Positions 8,631 through 17,835 of a DNA stretch of 64,000 bases are shown here, piece by piece. The number at the start of each line of letters is the position of its first letter. The first letter of the stretch is position 1. Both the position numbers and the translations under genes were made by a program. The notes beneath the pieces were generated by a model. That model was not told where the DNA came from, did no database searches, and saw only the letters and a program-made list of their open reading frames with translations. The stretch comes from Balneolaceae bacterium (GTDB taxonomy: Bacteria; Bacteroidota; Rhodothermia; Balneolales; Balneolaceae): contig JAFIES010000076.1 of the NCBI GenBank assembly GCA_020832415.1, forward strand, positions 54,468 to 118,467, in the 5' to 3' direction.

Positions 8631-9065
8631 TCAGGCTACGGCTGCTCTCTTGTCTAAACCGCTGTTTTTAGCAGCTATACTATATCGTGTGTGTGGTGCA
8701 AACTCAAGCCTGCCTTTCTCTATAGGCTCTCCTGTTGCCCGGCATATACCGTAGGTTCCGTTTTTAATTCTCTCCAGTGCGCGATCGAGCTCGCGGATAA
8801 ACTTGATGTTACGCTGTATCAGTCTGTTGGTCAGGTCTACGCTCTCTTCTATGCTTCCCATATCACTCATATGGTGATCGATGGAAGATGTGTCGTCATC
8901 ATCAGATGATCGTATATCTTCAAGGGAATTGGTTAAGTACTCAAGCTCTTTTGCTGCTTCCTCTTTTTTATTGAGGATCAATGCTTCAAAATATGCAAGC
9001 TCTGCTTCGTTTAAATTGGATTTATAAGTTTCCGATCCTTGGATTTGACTCTTCATTGATTTCAT
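8631..9065 (-). CDS. TraR/DksA-family protein with degenerate zinc finger
   Basis: This 144-residue protein has the layout of DksA-like RNA polymerase secondary-channel regulators: a helical coiled-coil region (about residues 15-105) and a C-terminal GTYGICRATGEPIEKGRL segment that matches the DksA zinc-finger region. Only one cysteine remains there (YGIC); the other three ligands of the C4 finger are replaced, as in several Bacteroidota relatives. An acidic DDDDTSS stretch lies in the coiled-coil tip region near residue 56, where DksA carries functionally important aspartates. The role is probably modulation of transcription initiation; whether it responds to ppGpp cannot be seen. Confidence 0.88.
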   Translation of the reverse strand: MKSMKSQIQGSETYKSNLNEAELAYFEALILNKKEEAAKELEYLTNSLEDIRSSDDDDTSSIDHHMSDMGSIEESVDLTNRLIQRNIKFIRELDRALERIKNGTYGICRATGEPIEKGRLEFAPHTRYSIAAKNSGLDKRAAVA

Positions 9066-9204
9066 TTTCTCGGGGTTTTGGGTTGGTGTTTTGTTTTGCT
9101 TAACAATACCGAAACCCTATTCTGTATGAAATCAGGGAAAACCTTAAAGATGTCTGAGAGTTCGTACTACCTATTTAAAAAAGGTAGTGCAATCCACTAA
9201 TGCA

Positions 9205-10053
9205 CTATTTGTAAAGAAGTTCATTGTAACCATTCTGAATGCTTTGCACCACAGGCCCGGGTTTTCCACTTCCAATAGGTTTTCCATCCACCACAGTTAC
9301 AGGCTGAATATCTGTAGTTGTGCCTGAGAAAAAGAGTTCATCAATATCAAAAAGCTCTTCAAGACGAATAGGATTGAAGCTCACCGGTATGTTTAAATCA
9401 TTGGCAATTTCCAGCACAGTTTGCCGTGTGATGCCGTTCAGAATGTAGTTTGTAGCCGGGAATGTGTAAAGAACTCCATCTTTTACGCCAAAAATATTCG
9501 CATTCGGGCTTTCAGTCACCACACCATCACGTATCATTATGGCGCTGTTAACTCCTGCCTCTTTTGCCTGCTGCTTTGCAAGGGTATTTGGTAGCAGGTT
9601 AACCGTCTTCAGGTTACAGCGGGTCCAGCGGATATCCGGCACAGTGATCGCCTCCACACCTGCTTTATGAAGTTCGGTATGAGGTGTGAATGGGGAAGAT
9701 GCGAGATAAATTGTCGGTTCAACCTCAGGGTCAGGAAATGTGTGTGTGCGGGGCCACGCAGTGCCCCGGGTAATCTGCAGGTAAACAGCCGCTTCACCTT
9801 CCGTATGGTTATTTCGTTTGATGAGCTCGCGGCTGATCTCAGGTATCTGCTCCAGAACGGAATCTTTTACATGAATCTTTAACCCGGCAAGCCCCTCTTT
9901 TAATCGAACAAGATGCTCTTTCTCTCTGAAGAAAATTCCGTTAACAACTCGTGTTACTTCATATACTCCATCTCCAAATACAAAACCGCGATCTCCCACA
10001 GAAATCTTTGCACTGTTGCTGTCTGTGTACGTTCCATTCAGATAAACCTGCAT
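9205..10053 (-). CDS. D-amino-acid transaminase (PLP fold type IV)
   Basis: The 282-residue protein belongs to class IV aminotransferases. By alignment to Bacillus D-amino-acid transaminase, the PLP lysine is K149 in CNLKTVNLLPN, and E181 in TESPNANIF contacts the cofactor ring nitrogen. The N-terminal GDRGFVFGDGVYEVTR is typical of the D-alanine transaminase subgroup. The reaction would exchange amino groups between D-alanine and 2-oxoglutarate, giving D-glutamate for peptidoglycan. Branched-chain transaminases and aminodeoxychorismate lyase share the fold, so substrate is not certain. A phosphoesterase gene lies 75 bases upstream on the same strand, perhaps cotranscribed. Confidence 0.85.
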   Translation of the reverse strand: MQVYLNGTYTDSNSAKISVGDRGFVFGDGVYEVTRVVNGIFFREKEHLVRLKEGLAGLKIHVKDSVLEQIPEISRELIKRNNHTEGEAAVYLQITRGTAWPRTHTFPDPEVEPTIYLASSPFTPHTELHKAGVEAITVPDIRWTRCNLKTVNLLPNTLAKQQAKEAGVNSAIMIRDGVVTESPNANIFGVKDGVLYTFPATNYILNGITRQTVLEIANDLNIPVSFNPIRLEELFDIDELFFSGTTTDIQPVTVVDGKPIGSGKPGPVVQSIQNGYNELLYK

Positions 10054-10127
10054 AATACTATCATCCCGTTAAATTTTTCGTTTGATGGATGATAGTTGTT
10101 TTAAAAATTAATTGGTACAAAGAAGGG

Positions 10128-10616
10128 CTAATTCAGCTCAATAAATTGAACAGATCGGGTTTCTGTATTAAAAATGGCGATCATAGCATCGTTTTCAAAG
10201 CCGTTGATGCTGCCGGGATTAATCGAAATGGTATCGCCAATGGTGTCGAGTGAAGGTTCGTGAGTGTGTCCGCTGATGACTACATCATATCTCCCGGAGG
10301 CTTCCAGACTCCTTGTAATTTCGGGATAGGTACCGTGATAGACAGCAAATTTAAGGGAGTCGGCTTCAAAGCTGTAAAAATCACCATGAATGGATGCATT
10401 GATTTCAGCATATTTTTTCATCAGTAAAAATGTATCACCATCATTGTTTCCAAATATTCCGTGGAGATTCAGGCCGTTGAATAAGGGAATAGTAAACGGG
10501 CTGCAGTAATCACCTGCATGTATCACCATGGACACCTTTTTTTCCTTAAATATTTCAACAGCCTTTTTTATGTGGGCTACATGATCGTGAGAGTCAGAAC
10601 AGATACCAATCAGCAT
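10128..10616 (-). CDS. YfcE/MJ0936-type metallophosphoesterase
   Basis: A 162-residue calcineurin-like phosphoesterase with the metal-binding motifs in order: DSHDH at 8-12, GDYCS near 36, GNND near 57 and GHTHEP near 116. This compact form matches the YfcE/MJ0936 group of cytoplasmic phosphodiesterases, whose natural substrates are mostly unknown. It lies immediately upstream of the transaminase on the same strand. I infer a two-gene unit from spacing only. Confidence 0.9.
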   Translation of the reverse strand: MLIGICSDSHDHVAHIKKAVEIFKEKKVSMVIHAGDYCSPFTIPLFNGLNLHGIFGNNDGDTFLLMKKYAEINASIHGDFYSFEADSLKFAVYHGTYPEITRSLEASGRYDVVISGHTHEPSLDTIGDTISINPGSINGFENDAMIAIFNTETRSVQFIELN

Positions 10617-10804
10617 AAGAGCGGAAAGTTTTTGTTTAGAATGTAAAGTTTTTAAAGCAGTAGCATCCGTTTATAAAACAGAACCTGAATGCTTAAGCTT
10701 TTGCTAAATGTTTAGTAACTTTAAAGCATTCAATTACCACTATAAACTATAAATTTGCTGAACCGTTTCGAAATTACGAATGGCCGGCAAAAATTTCGGA
10801 GATA

Positions 10805-11095
10805 ATGTCAGTAACGAAAGATGATGTGCACTACGTAGCCAATCTTGCCAGGCTTCAACTAAACGATGATGAAGCTGAAGGCCTGAAAGAGGATATGAAC
10901 AAAATTTTGGGGTATATCGATACACTCAACGAACTGGATACATCCAATGTTGAGCCGCTTGAACACGTTACGGAGATCACAGCAACAACCTTTAGAAAAG
11001 ATGAGGCCAGGGAACCACTCAGCCATGAGGATGCTTTGAAAAACGCTCCGGATGCCGATTCAGACTATTTCCGTGTGCCAAGAGTTATTGAATAA
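10805..11095 (+). CDS. gatC: Asp/Glu-tRNA amidotransferase subunit C
   Basis: The 96-residue sequence matches GatC: an N-terminal VHYVANLARLQL helix, a central MNKILGYIDTLNELDTSNVE segment, and a C-terminal SDYFRVPRVIE tail. GatC holds the GatA and GatB subunits together in the enzyme that converts Glu-tRNA(Gln) or Asp-tRNA(Asn) to the amidated form. gatA and gatB are not next to it, so the genes are dispersed. The start at 10805 is the first ATG and fits the family's N-terminus. Confidence 0.95.
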   Translation: MSVTKDDVHYVANLARLQLNDDEAEGLKEDMNKILGYIDTLNELDTSNVEPLEHVTEITATTFRKDEAREPLSHEDALKNAPDADSDYFRVPRVIE

Positions 11096-11200
11096 CCTTC
11101 CAATTGATAATTATTCATCCCTCAGAGAGTCTTGATTTTCCTAATCAACAACCTCTGAATACCAACGGATTCCCCATTATTCACAAACCCTATCCAGCTG

Positions 11201-13675
11201 ATGGCTGCCAAAAAGAGTAAGAAAAAAAAAGCAACTGAGATTCCCGACTTCTGGGAATCGTTACCACCGGCCAGGCAACATGCCTTTGCCCTGGCATTTT
11301 TGTTTATACTGCCACTTTTTCTCTTTCATGCGTCCATTATTGGCGGACAACAATATATGGGGCACGATGTGTTGCAGTGGCGTGCCGGAGCGGAATCGCT
11401 AATTCAACATCAGCAGGATTACGATGAAACTGCTCACTGGGCTTCCAACATGTTTTCGGGAATGCCTGCAACCACGATTTCACACCCGCCCCAAATCAGC
11501 AATCTTGATAATACCATACTTCGGGCACTGCAATTTATTTATCCTGCAGCGGAGATGTGGATTCTGCTCGCCGGTGCGTATTTAATGTTCATTTTGATGG
11601 GCTTCCGGTCCGTTTCAGCGGTTTTCGGAGCTATTGTAATTGGTTTTACCACCTACATTCCAATCATAATAGGGGCAGGCCATAATGCAAAATTCCTTGC
11701 TTACATCTACATTCCGTGGCTTTATGCAGGGTATTATCTGATTACCCGTTCCAAATTAAACCGATGGGCTGCTTTTTTCATTTTCGCGCTTGCACTAACT
11801 CTCCATTTGCGGGCATATCATCCGCAGGTAACCTACTTTTTCCTGTTTCCTCTGGGCACGCTGTTTATTTATGATCTGGTTAAATCATTTCGTTCTGATC
11901 AGGCAAAACCATTTCTCATTCAATCCGGATGGATGGTTGGCGCGGCGGTTGTTGCTGTACTCATCACCATCCAAATATACTGGAGTACATTTGAATACTC
12001 TTCCTTCAGTATGAGGGGAGGCTCCGAGCTGGCCGGCACTGACGGACTCTCCCGGGAGTACGCCTTTGCATGGTCGCAAGGTTGGGGTGAGCTTCTTACA
12101 CTCTTAATTCCCGGAGCTTATGGTGGATCAGAATATTACTGGGGACCAAAAACATTTACCAGCGGACCGCACTATTTTGGTGCTGTGGCATTTCTCTTTT
12201 TTGTGATTGGTGCACTAAAATCAAACCATAAGCTGAAGTGGGTATTTCTAGGCCCCGGTATTGCTACACTTCTGTTTTCTCTGGGTGAACATTTTGGAGC
12301 ACTGAACAACCTGATGTTCGACTATTTTCCGATGTTTGACAAGTTTCGGGTACCTGAAATGTGGCTGATGATCACACTATTCTGTTTCACAATACCGGCA
12401 GTGATGGGTTTTGAGTGGGTGGCCGATCAGATAAAGTCAGGAAATAAAAACAGCTGGAGAATGCCGCTTTTTGTTGCATCGGGCATTGCACTGGTGGCGG
12501 TATTTATTGGCCTGCAGATGTTATCATTCGAAAAACCGGGAGAAAGACAGCGGTTAGCTCAGCAAGTGGCCTCTCAAAATCAGGTTTCGCCGGAAGACCC
12601 TGCCGTATCTCAGACGGTTTCAAGAATTATACAAACACAACTAATTCCTGAACGGGAATCCATAGCTACCTTTGATACAATTCGCTTTGCTCTGCTCTTT
12701 TTCATCGGAGCAGGAATATTATGGGGGATGGGAATCCGGAAAATTCCTCTTTCGGTTGGCGGCATTGCGCTCTGCATGATACTCGCATACGATTTGATCT
12801 CAGTTGATTCCCGATATCTCAGTGAACGCTCATTAGTAGATCAGCAATTAACCCGTGAGGATGTGCTCAACCGGCAAGAGAGGCCAATTGATCAGTTTAT
12901 CGCAGAGAATATTATGGGCGATGGAGACTGGCCATATCGGGTGCTGCCATTTCTTGATAATGCATTTAACAATGCCACACCTTCTTACTTTTATCCATCT
13001 GCCGGGGGGTATTCAGGTGCAAAACTGGGTTATTATCAGGATTTAATTGATGAAGCGATCTTTTCCGGGGCAACAGGTTTAAACAACGGCGTACTCAGCA
13101 TGCTGAATGTGAAATATGTAACACATATGCAGCCCATTCGTCTTCCGGGTCTCGAAGTGGTGTATCAGGAGGAGACAGGGTATGTACTTGAAAACCAAAA
13201 TGTACTGCCAAAAGCATTTTTTGTGGATACCGTTGAGGTGCTTCAGAATCAGCCGGCTGTGCTAAGACGAATCTCGAGTGATTTTAATCCAGCCGAAATT
13301 GCATTTACTGCACAGGAACTTTCATCTCCGGTTCAACGGGATACCACCGCCACAGTAGCTATTACAACATATAACGCCAATCACATAACGGTCGAAATAG
13401 ATAGGGCAGAGCCCGGCTTTCTTGTTTTGAGTGAAATCTGGTATCCGCCAGGCTGGAATGCTTCACTAAATGGAGAAGAGATTGAAGTGATCCGGACAAA
13501 TTACGTTTTGCGTGGTTTTGAAATTCCCGCAGGTGAACACGTACTTGAAATGAGGCTTGAACCGGTTTGGTATAAAACAGGAAACAGACTTGCTCTCATC
13601 GGTACCATCATGCTGTTTGGCAGTGGTTTTGCAGGAGCCTTCTTTGTGTACCGCAGGCGGGAAGAGGCAGCGTAA
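11201..13675 (+). CDS. YfhO-family large membrane protein
   Basis: This 824-residue protein has a lysine-rich cytosolic N-terminus, about a dozen membrane helices through residue 550, a soluble domain (about 550-790) and a last helix near the end (GTIMLFGSGFAGAFFVYRRR). That order matches the YfhO family, whose Bacillus and Listeria members act as GT-C type glycosyltransferases for teichoic-acid decoration. The QYMGHDVLQWRAG motif in the first loop is typical. The C-terminal segment WYPPGWNASLNGEEIEV is also characteristic. The acceptor in this organism is unknown. The gene lies 105 bases after gatC and converges with the methyltransferase-like gene, with only 5 bases between stops. Confidence 0.85.
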   Translation: MAAKKSKKKKATEIPDFWESLPPARQHAFALAFLFILPLFLFHASIIGGQQYMGHDVLQWRAGAESLIQHQQDYDETAHWASNMFSGMPATTISHPPQISNLDNTILRALQFIYPAAEMWILLAGAYLMFILMGFRSVSAVFGAIVIGFTTYIPIIIGAGHNAKFLAYIYIPWLYAGYYLITRSKLNRWAAFFIFALALTLHLRAYHPQVTYFFLFPLGTLFIYDLVKSFRSDQAKPFLIQSGWMVGAAVVAVLITIQIYWSTFEYSSFSMRGGSELAGTDGLSREYAFAWSQGWGELLTLLIPGAYGGSEYYWGPKTFTSGPHYFGAVAFLFFVIGALKSNHKLKWVFLGPGIATLLFSLGEHFGALNNLMFDYFPMFDKFRVPEMWLMITLFCFTIPAVMGFEWVADQIKSGNKNSWRMPLFVASGIALVAVFIGLQMLSFEKPGERQRLAQQVASQNQVSPEDPAVSQTVSRIIQTQLIPERESIATFDTIRFALLFFIGAGILWGMGIRKIPLSVGGIALCMILAYDLISVDSRYLSERSLVDQQLTREDVLNRQERPIDQFIAENIMGDGDWPYRVLPFLDNAFNNATPSYFYPSAGGYSGAKLGYYQDLIDEAIFSGATGLNNGVLSMLNVKYVTHMQPIRLPGLEVVYQEETGYVLENQNVLPKAFFVDTVEVLQNQPAVLRRISSDFNPAEIAFTAQELSSPVQRDTTATVAITTYNANHITVEIDRAEPGFLVLSEIWYPPGWNASLNGEEIEVIRTNYVLRGFEIPAGEHVLEMRLEPVWYKTGNRLALIGTIMLFGSGFAGAFFVYRRREEAA

Positions 13676-13680
13676 GCTTC

Positions 13681-14343
13681 TCAGATTTCCAGCACGTTGT
13701 TATCGCGGTAAAAGATGGACGTTTCACACTCCATAAACTCAATGGGGCTGAATCCTTTGAAGGGAAGCTGCCTGAATCCGCTCTCCTTTAAAAGAATAAT
13801 GCCATCAGAATATTTTTCACGGTTGGTATCATCAAAAATAATAACACCTCTTTTTGATAGATGATTTCGGGCTTCGGCTGCGCACTTATTACGTTCTCTT
13901 CCATCAATAATGATAATATCGAATGGGTGTTCTCCCTCAGAGATAGCATTTATATAATTCTCGCCAAGCTCCCGGAAGAGCAGTTTTACATTTTGAGGCA
14001 TCTTTTCTGATATCTCATCAAACCAGCTTTTTACATGCTCTACAGCCGTGACTGATTTGACCCGCTTCGCCCACCAAAGTGTGCCCAGTCCGGATCCATA
14101 TTCAAATACAGTCAGCTCTTTCTGCAGCCGTTTTTCAAGCAGTTCATTCACGCCATAGGTAAACCATGGAACGGGATGTTCATTCAAATCCACTGATTTT
14201 CCGCTCCGGAAACTTTTAAACCAGCCATTATTTCGCAGATAACTTTTCCTTCGCAGCAGCCAGTAATCATACAGGGGAAAACGGGAGAGAATAGGGTGGA
14301 TTTTGGTGAGGAATAAATCGGATTGTGTGAATCGCCTGCTCAT
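13681..14343 (-). CDS. Class I SAM methyltransferase-like protein
   Basis: The 220-residue protein has a Rossmann-type motif VFEYGSGLGTLWWAK (about 79-93), an acidic strand-2 end (VTAVEH), a strand-4 motif FDIIIIDGRERNK and FDDTNREKY, all in the order of class I methyltransferases. The substrate is unknown; similar proteins are found in polysaccharide and surface-glycan contexts. The first 60 residues are basic and aromatic and could contact membrane or a partner. The gene is convergent with the YfhO gene. Confidence 0.65.
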   Translation of the reverse strand: MSRRFTQSDLFLTKIHPILSRFPLYDYWLLRRKSYLRNNGWFKSFRSGKSVDLNEHPVPWFTYGVNELLEKRLQKELTVFEYGSGLGTLWWAKRVKSVTAVEHVKSWFDEISEKMPQNVKLLFRELGENYINAISEGEHPFDIIIIDGRERNKCAAEARNHLSKRGVIIFDDTNREKYSDGIILLKESGFRQLPFKGFSPIEFMECETSIFYRDNNVLEI

Positions 14344-14454
14344 GGGTCAGTTTTGTAATCTGTATGAATGAAAGCTTTACAAGTATACAATCTTCCTAAA
14401 AAGAAAACAGATTTTTTGGAATAGCAGATTTAATCAGATCAAGGCATAAAAAAA

Positions 14455-14479
14455 CCGGTATTCCCTGTGAGAATACCGG
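14455..14479 (-). terminator. Terminator at the end of the glycoamylase arm
   Basis: The stem CCGGTATTC / GAATACCGG has a 7-base loop. On the minus strand it is followed by seven Ts, 24 bases after the stop of the glycoamylase gene, closing the minus arm of the utilisation locus. Confidence 0.92.
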
Positions 14480-14502
14480 CTTGAAGAATAAATCAAAAAA
14501 AA

Positions 14503-15876
14503 TCAGTATGTAAACCCAAGCTTGTCGAGACCGTATTGAATCTCTTCGCTGCTCATGAAGAGCTCCCATAACAATCCTGTGCGATGGTTTTCAATCATCA
14601 CAACAATAGGGCCCTGATCAATGGCGAGGTATCGCTCCGGGAACCAGTTCTCTTCGATGCTCAGGGCATCATAAAAACCATAAGGGCCAAATGTTTCTTC
14701 ATAGTAGTTTTCATAAAGATTACGGATCACTTTCATAGACTCTTCGGGGGTGTATGGAAATGAAGAGAGGGCAGCTGTTGGTGTAATCACTCCAACATCA
14801 TCTACATGAGGCTTGTGTGCCCGATACCCTGTTGTTGAATAACTGGCGGTTAAACCCCATAAATCTTCACCGTAACCCGCAAATCCATATGGATTTTCTT
14901 TGGCATATTCATAGTGAATCAGGGAGTGATTTCGGTTATTATCCCAGAAATTTCCATATTCATCTTCAAGATTTCGGGGGTCAAGCCCGAGATATGAGTA
15001 GTGAGCCCAAAAAAGCGGACCGCTATACTCAACCGCACCATTGTGGCTGAATGGAAGCGAATAACCATACGCTTCATGTTCTTCAAGGGCGATATCACCA
15101 CCCCGCGCCCAGCCCTCGTGGTAAACTTCCGGTTCTATTGGATAGGTTGGTGAAGCAGCTGCCAGGATGTATGTGATGAGCGTTTCGTCATACCCATGAA
15201 TAGTGTGATCCATTCCAAAATCGTGGTTGGGCGACCAATGCCAGTAAAGCGCGTTTTCCTCTCCATTTTTGGTGTGCCAATTCCAGTTTACCTCACGCCA
15301 TAATGTATCAATTCGGTCGGCAATTGAATTTGCGCGATCTGAACCATCGCGCAGATACTGCCGTACTGTAAGCAGACCCTGTACAAGGAATGCTGTTTCA
15401 ACAATGTCGGCAGCATCATCCATATCGCTGAATGGTCTTGTTTCGCCGGTTGGCCCGTACATCCAGTGTGGCCATACGCCATTATATCGTTCTGCAGTTT
15501 CCAGAAAATCTACAATTCGTTCAAACCGGTCAACAGCTTCATCTCTGGTAATGAAACCGCGTTCAACACCAACAATGATGGCCATCAGCCCAAATCCGGA
15601 TCCACCGGCTGTTACTACATCACGGTCATCCTGGGGATAGTGGCCATCCATGTGGTATCGCTCACGGGCCAAACCGGAATTTGGCTCAGCGCCATCCCAG
15701 AAATACTGAAAGGTTGCATATTGAACTTTGTCGAGCAATTCATCGTCGGTTAGCTCCTCGGGTTGATCAGCCCGGCTTTCGTCAAGATCGGCAGAATCAT
15801 TATCGCAAGAGATGATTGAGAAAATTAATAATGGCAATAAAAAAAGAAGAGTTACCTGATTTTTTAGATAATTCAT
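14503..15876 (-). CDS. Glycoamylase-domain (PF10091, GH144-like) lipoprotein
   Basis: A 457-residue protein with an N-terminal lipoprotein signal (lipobox SIIS-C at about residue 24) followed by an acidic linker and one alpha/alpha-barrel domain. Hallmarks are YFWDGAEPNSGLARER, TAGGSGFGLMAIIVG, GVWPHWMYGPTG, PEVYHEGWARGG, DPRNLEDEY, TPTAALSSFPYTPEESM and a final AIDQGPIVVMIENHRTGLLW. This is the PF10091 signature; characterised members in CAZy family GH144 are endo-beta-1,2-glucanases. It is the last gene of the minus arm and is a shorter paralogue of the enzyme at 17836. The probable location is the outer surface or periplasm, anchored by lipid. Linkage specificity is inferred from the family, not shown. 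Confidence 0.85.
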   Translation of the reverse strand: MNYLKNQVTLLFLLPLLIFSIISCDNDSADLDESRADQPEELTDDELLDKVQYATFQYFWDGAEPNSGLARERYHMDGHYPQDDRDVVTAGGSGFGLMAIIVGVERGFITRDEAVDRFERIVDFLETAERYNGVWPHWMYGPTGETRPFSDMDDAADIVETAFLVQGLLTVRQYLRDGSDRANSIADRIDTLWREVNWNWHTKNGEENALYWHWSPNHDFGMDHTIHGYDETLITYILAAASPTYPIEPEVYHEGWARGGDIALEEHEAYGYSLPFSHNGAVEYSGPLFWAHYSYLGLDPRNLEDEYGNFWDNNRNHSLIHYEYAKENPYGFAGYGEDLWGLTASYSTTGYRAHKPHVDDVGVITPTAALSSFPYTPEESMKVIRNLYENYYEETFGPYGFYDALSIEENWFPERYLAIDQGPIVVMIENHRTGLLWELFMSSEEIQYGLDKLGFTY

Positions 15877-15947
15877 AAGTCTTTGGTCAGATTAACATTG
15901 TATTGAATAATTCGCGTGTAGCTTGGGGTCGTTTTGATATTAATTGA

Positions 15948-16820
15948 TTACCGGGCATCCATTGCCAGCCGGAAACCAATATTAAAAGTGGCACTTTCCC
16001 GGGAGTGAGACTGGCGTGCCGAAACACGATAACTGTAACAGACCTCTTTTTGGCACAAAAAAGATCCGCCACGAGTAACTTTTTCATCCGGATTTTCTAC
16101 AAAGAGGGCGGGGTTTCCTTCATAAAGCCGGAATGTGTCGGATGTCCACTCCCACACATTTCCACCCATGTCGGTCAATCCGGCTTCTGTTTTGCCAAAC
16201 TCACCTACGGGCGATGTATACAGATAACCATCCTCAGCACTGTTCTCAATTGGAAATTGTCCCTGCCATACATTGGCGCGATAAACTCCGTTCTCTACCA
16301 GTTCATTGCCCCAGCTGTATGGATTACCGCTGTTCACTCCGCCTTTTGCAGCATATTCCCATTCAATTTCTGTAGGGAGTCTTTTGCCTGCCCACTCAGC
16401 AAAGGCATTTGCATCGTTCCAGCTTATATGAGTTACAGGATGGTTGTCATCTGCTTCGTAACCTTGCAAACCCAGCGGATATTTCCAGTTTGCGCCTTCA
16501 ATCATAGCCCAGCGGCCTGTTTCATAGTCCATCACAACCGAATCTCCAAAGCGCTCTGCTTCAGTCTGATAGCCGGTTTCTTCAACAAAGCGCCGAAATT
16601 CTGAAACTGTAACGGGACTTACATCAATAAAAAATGGATCCACATCAGTTCTGAAGGCCGGCGCCTCATTGGGAAGGGTATTCTCCGCGCCAATAATAAT
16701 TTCACCACCACCGAAGTAAACCATCCCCCAGGGAGGATCGGGTGACTCTTTTGTGGTGCAGCCGCCGATTAAAAGCGCCAAAATGAGCAGAACAGAAGAT
16801 TTATGGATCATTATTTTCAA
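15948..16820 (-). CDS. Lipoprotein resembling formylglycine-generating enzyme
   Basis: The 290-residue protein has a lipoprotein signal (LLIGG-C, cysteine 21) and then a complete FGE-sulfatase (SUMF1, PF03781) domain: MVYFGGGEIIIG, DVSPVTVSEFRRFV, HPVTHISWNDANAFAEWAG, RLPTEIEWEYAAKGG, DMGGNVWEWTSD, and RGGSFLCQKEVCYSYR. Most members outside true FGE lack the active-site cysteine pair; here both are present (C256 and C261, spaced as in the human enzyme's C336/C341). True FGE oxidises a sulfatase cysteine to formylglycine. No sulfatase gene is visible in this window. Alternatives are a carbohydrate-locus accessory protein or another oxidase using the fold. It sits between an EEP hydrolase and a glycoamylase gene in one apparent operon. 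Confidence 0.85.
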   Translation of the reverse strand: MKIMIHKSSVLLILALLIGGCTTKESPDPPWGMVYFGGGEIIIGAENTLPNEAPAFRTDVDPFFIDVSPVTVSEFRRFVEETGYQTEAERFGDSVVMDYETGRWAMIEGANWKYPLGLQGYEADDNHPVTHISWNDANAFAEWAGKRLPTEIEWEYAAKGGVNSGNPYSWGNELVENGVYRANVWQGQFPIENSAEDGYLYTSPVGEFGKTEAGLTDMGGNVWEWTSDTFRLYEGNPALFVENPDEKVTRGGSFLCQKEVCYSYRVSARQSHSRESATFNIGFRLAMDAR

Positions 16821-16892
16821 GTTGATTTATAGCTGATTACTCAGTTATAAAGTAAAGCAAGATTTAGCTAAGAATAAATGTATCTCTGCGTG

Positions 16893-17792
16893 TTACTTAA
16901 ACTCGATTTCTGCCACAACCGGAAAGTGGTCAGACGGATACTTTAAACCGTCGTAGCTGTCGGTAAGCACACCGTAACGCTTTACGCTGAAGTGATCTGT
17001 GAGGAATATATAATCAATTCTGCGGTCGGGTACGCGGGTAAAACTGAAACCGTTAAAAGTGCCCGTTGGCCCGTGTGGCGGATTTTCTGTGATGTTGTAG
17101 GCATCCAGAAAACGACCGTGATCGATCACTTTTTCATACGCTTTATTGCCTGGAACGGCATTCAAATCACCCAGAAAAAGTATTTTAGCATCAGGTGCGG
17201 TATGCTCGTCTACATGCTCGAGGACCATTCTGCTGCTGTTTTCCCGTGCCTCCTGGCTTTCATGATCGAAGTGTACATTGTAAACGTAGAACTCTTTTCC
17301 GGATTCAATGTGTTCAAATTTACCCCATGTACAAATTCTGTGGAAATTTACTCCCCAATCCATTGAGGGGCGATCGGGAGTTTTCGACAGCCAAAATGTA
17401 TCGTGCTCCAGAACGCGAAACATATCGGGATCATAAAATATAGCACTGTGTTCCCCTTCGGTATCGCCATCATCGCGGGCTACACCGATGTACTCCTGTC
17501 CGAGCATTTCTCGCAGATCCTGTAACTGGTTATGTTCTCCTTCCTGAGAACCCCAGAGTGCGATATCATGAAACCGAATTACATTGGCAACGTGATCTTT
17601 TCGCATTTCCCAGCTATTATCGTGCTCGGGAGGGGTATAGTAGAAAATGTTGTAGGATGAGATATTAAAGTTCTGAGCAACTGCTTTCTGAGGGGTCCAC
17701 ATGAAGAATGATATGACGATTGCGGAGAACACGATTTTAACCATGCCACTCATCTGCTCAATCGATTTTAAAAATCTTTCGGAAGTTTTCAT
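16893..17792 (-). CDS. Secreted endonuclease/exonuclease/phosphatase-fold hydrolase
   Basis: The chosen start is the ATG at 17792, which gives 299 residues beginning MKTSERF, then a signal peptide ending near QKAVAQ. An open frame extends upstream to 17927 but would overlap the preceding gene by 92 bases. The mature part has the EEP-fold motifs: FNISSYNIFYY, WGSQEGEHNQL (metal glutamate), HFDHESQEAREN, ILFLGDLNAVPGN, and the C-terminal YPSDHFPVVAEI. Secreted members cleave phosphodiesters or phosphomonoesters such as sphingomyelin, or are found in carbohydrate loci with unknown targets. Its place in this operon suggests removal of a phosphate-linked substituent from the glycan; that is inference. 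Confidence 0.8.
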   Translation of the reverse strand: MKTSERFLKSIEQMSGMVKIVFSAIVISFFMWTPQKAVAQNFNISSYNIFYYTPPEHDNSWEMRKDHVANVIRFHDIALWGSQEGEHNQLQDLREMLGQEYIGVARDDGDTEGEHSAIFYDPDMFRVLEHDTFWLSKTPDRPSMDWGVNFHRICTWGKFEHIESGKEFYVYNVHFDHESQEARENSSRMVLEHVDEHTAPDAKILFLGDLNAVPGNKAYEKVIDHGRFLDAYNITENPPHGPTGTFNGFSFTRVPDRRIDYIFLTDHFSVKRYGVLTDSYDGLKYPSDHFPVVAEIEFK

Positions 17793-17835
17793 GACGTAAT
17801 GATTTAGATTAACTGTTTGGATAGTTGGATGTTGA

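Noticed and set aside
16005..16604. 199-codon plus-strand frame inside the FGE-like gene
   Set aside because: It is antisense to a well-supported gene and resembles no family.
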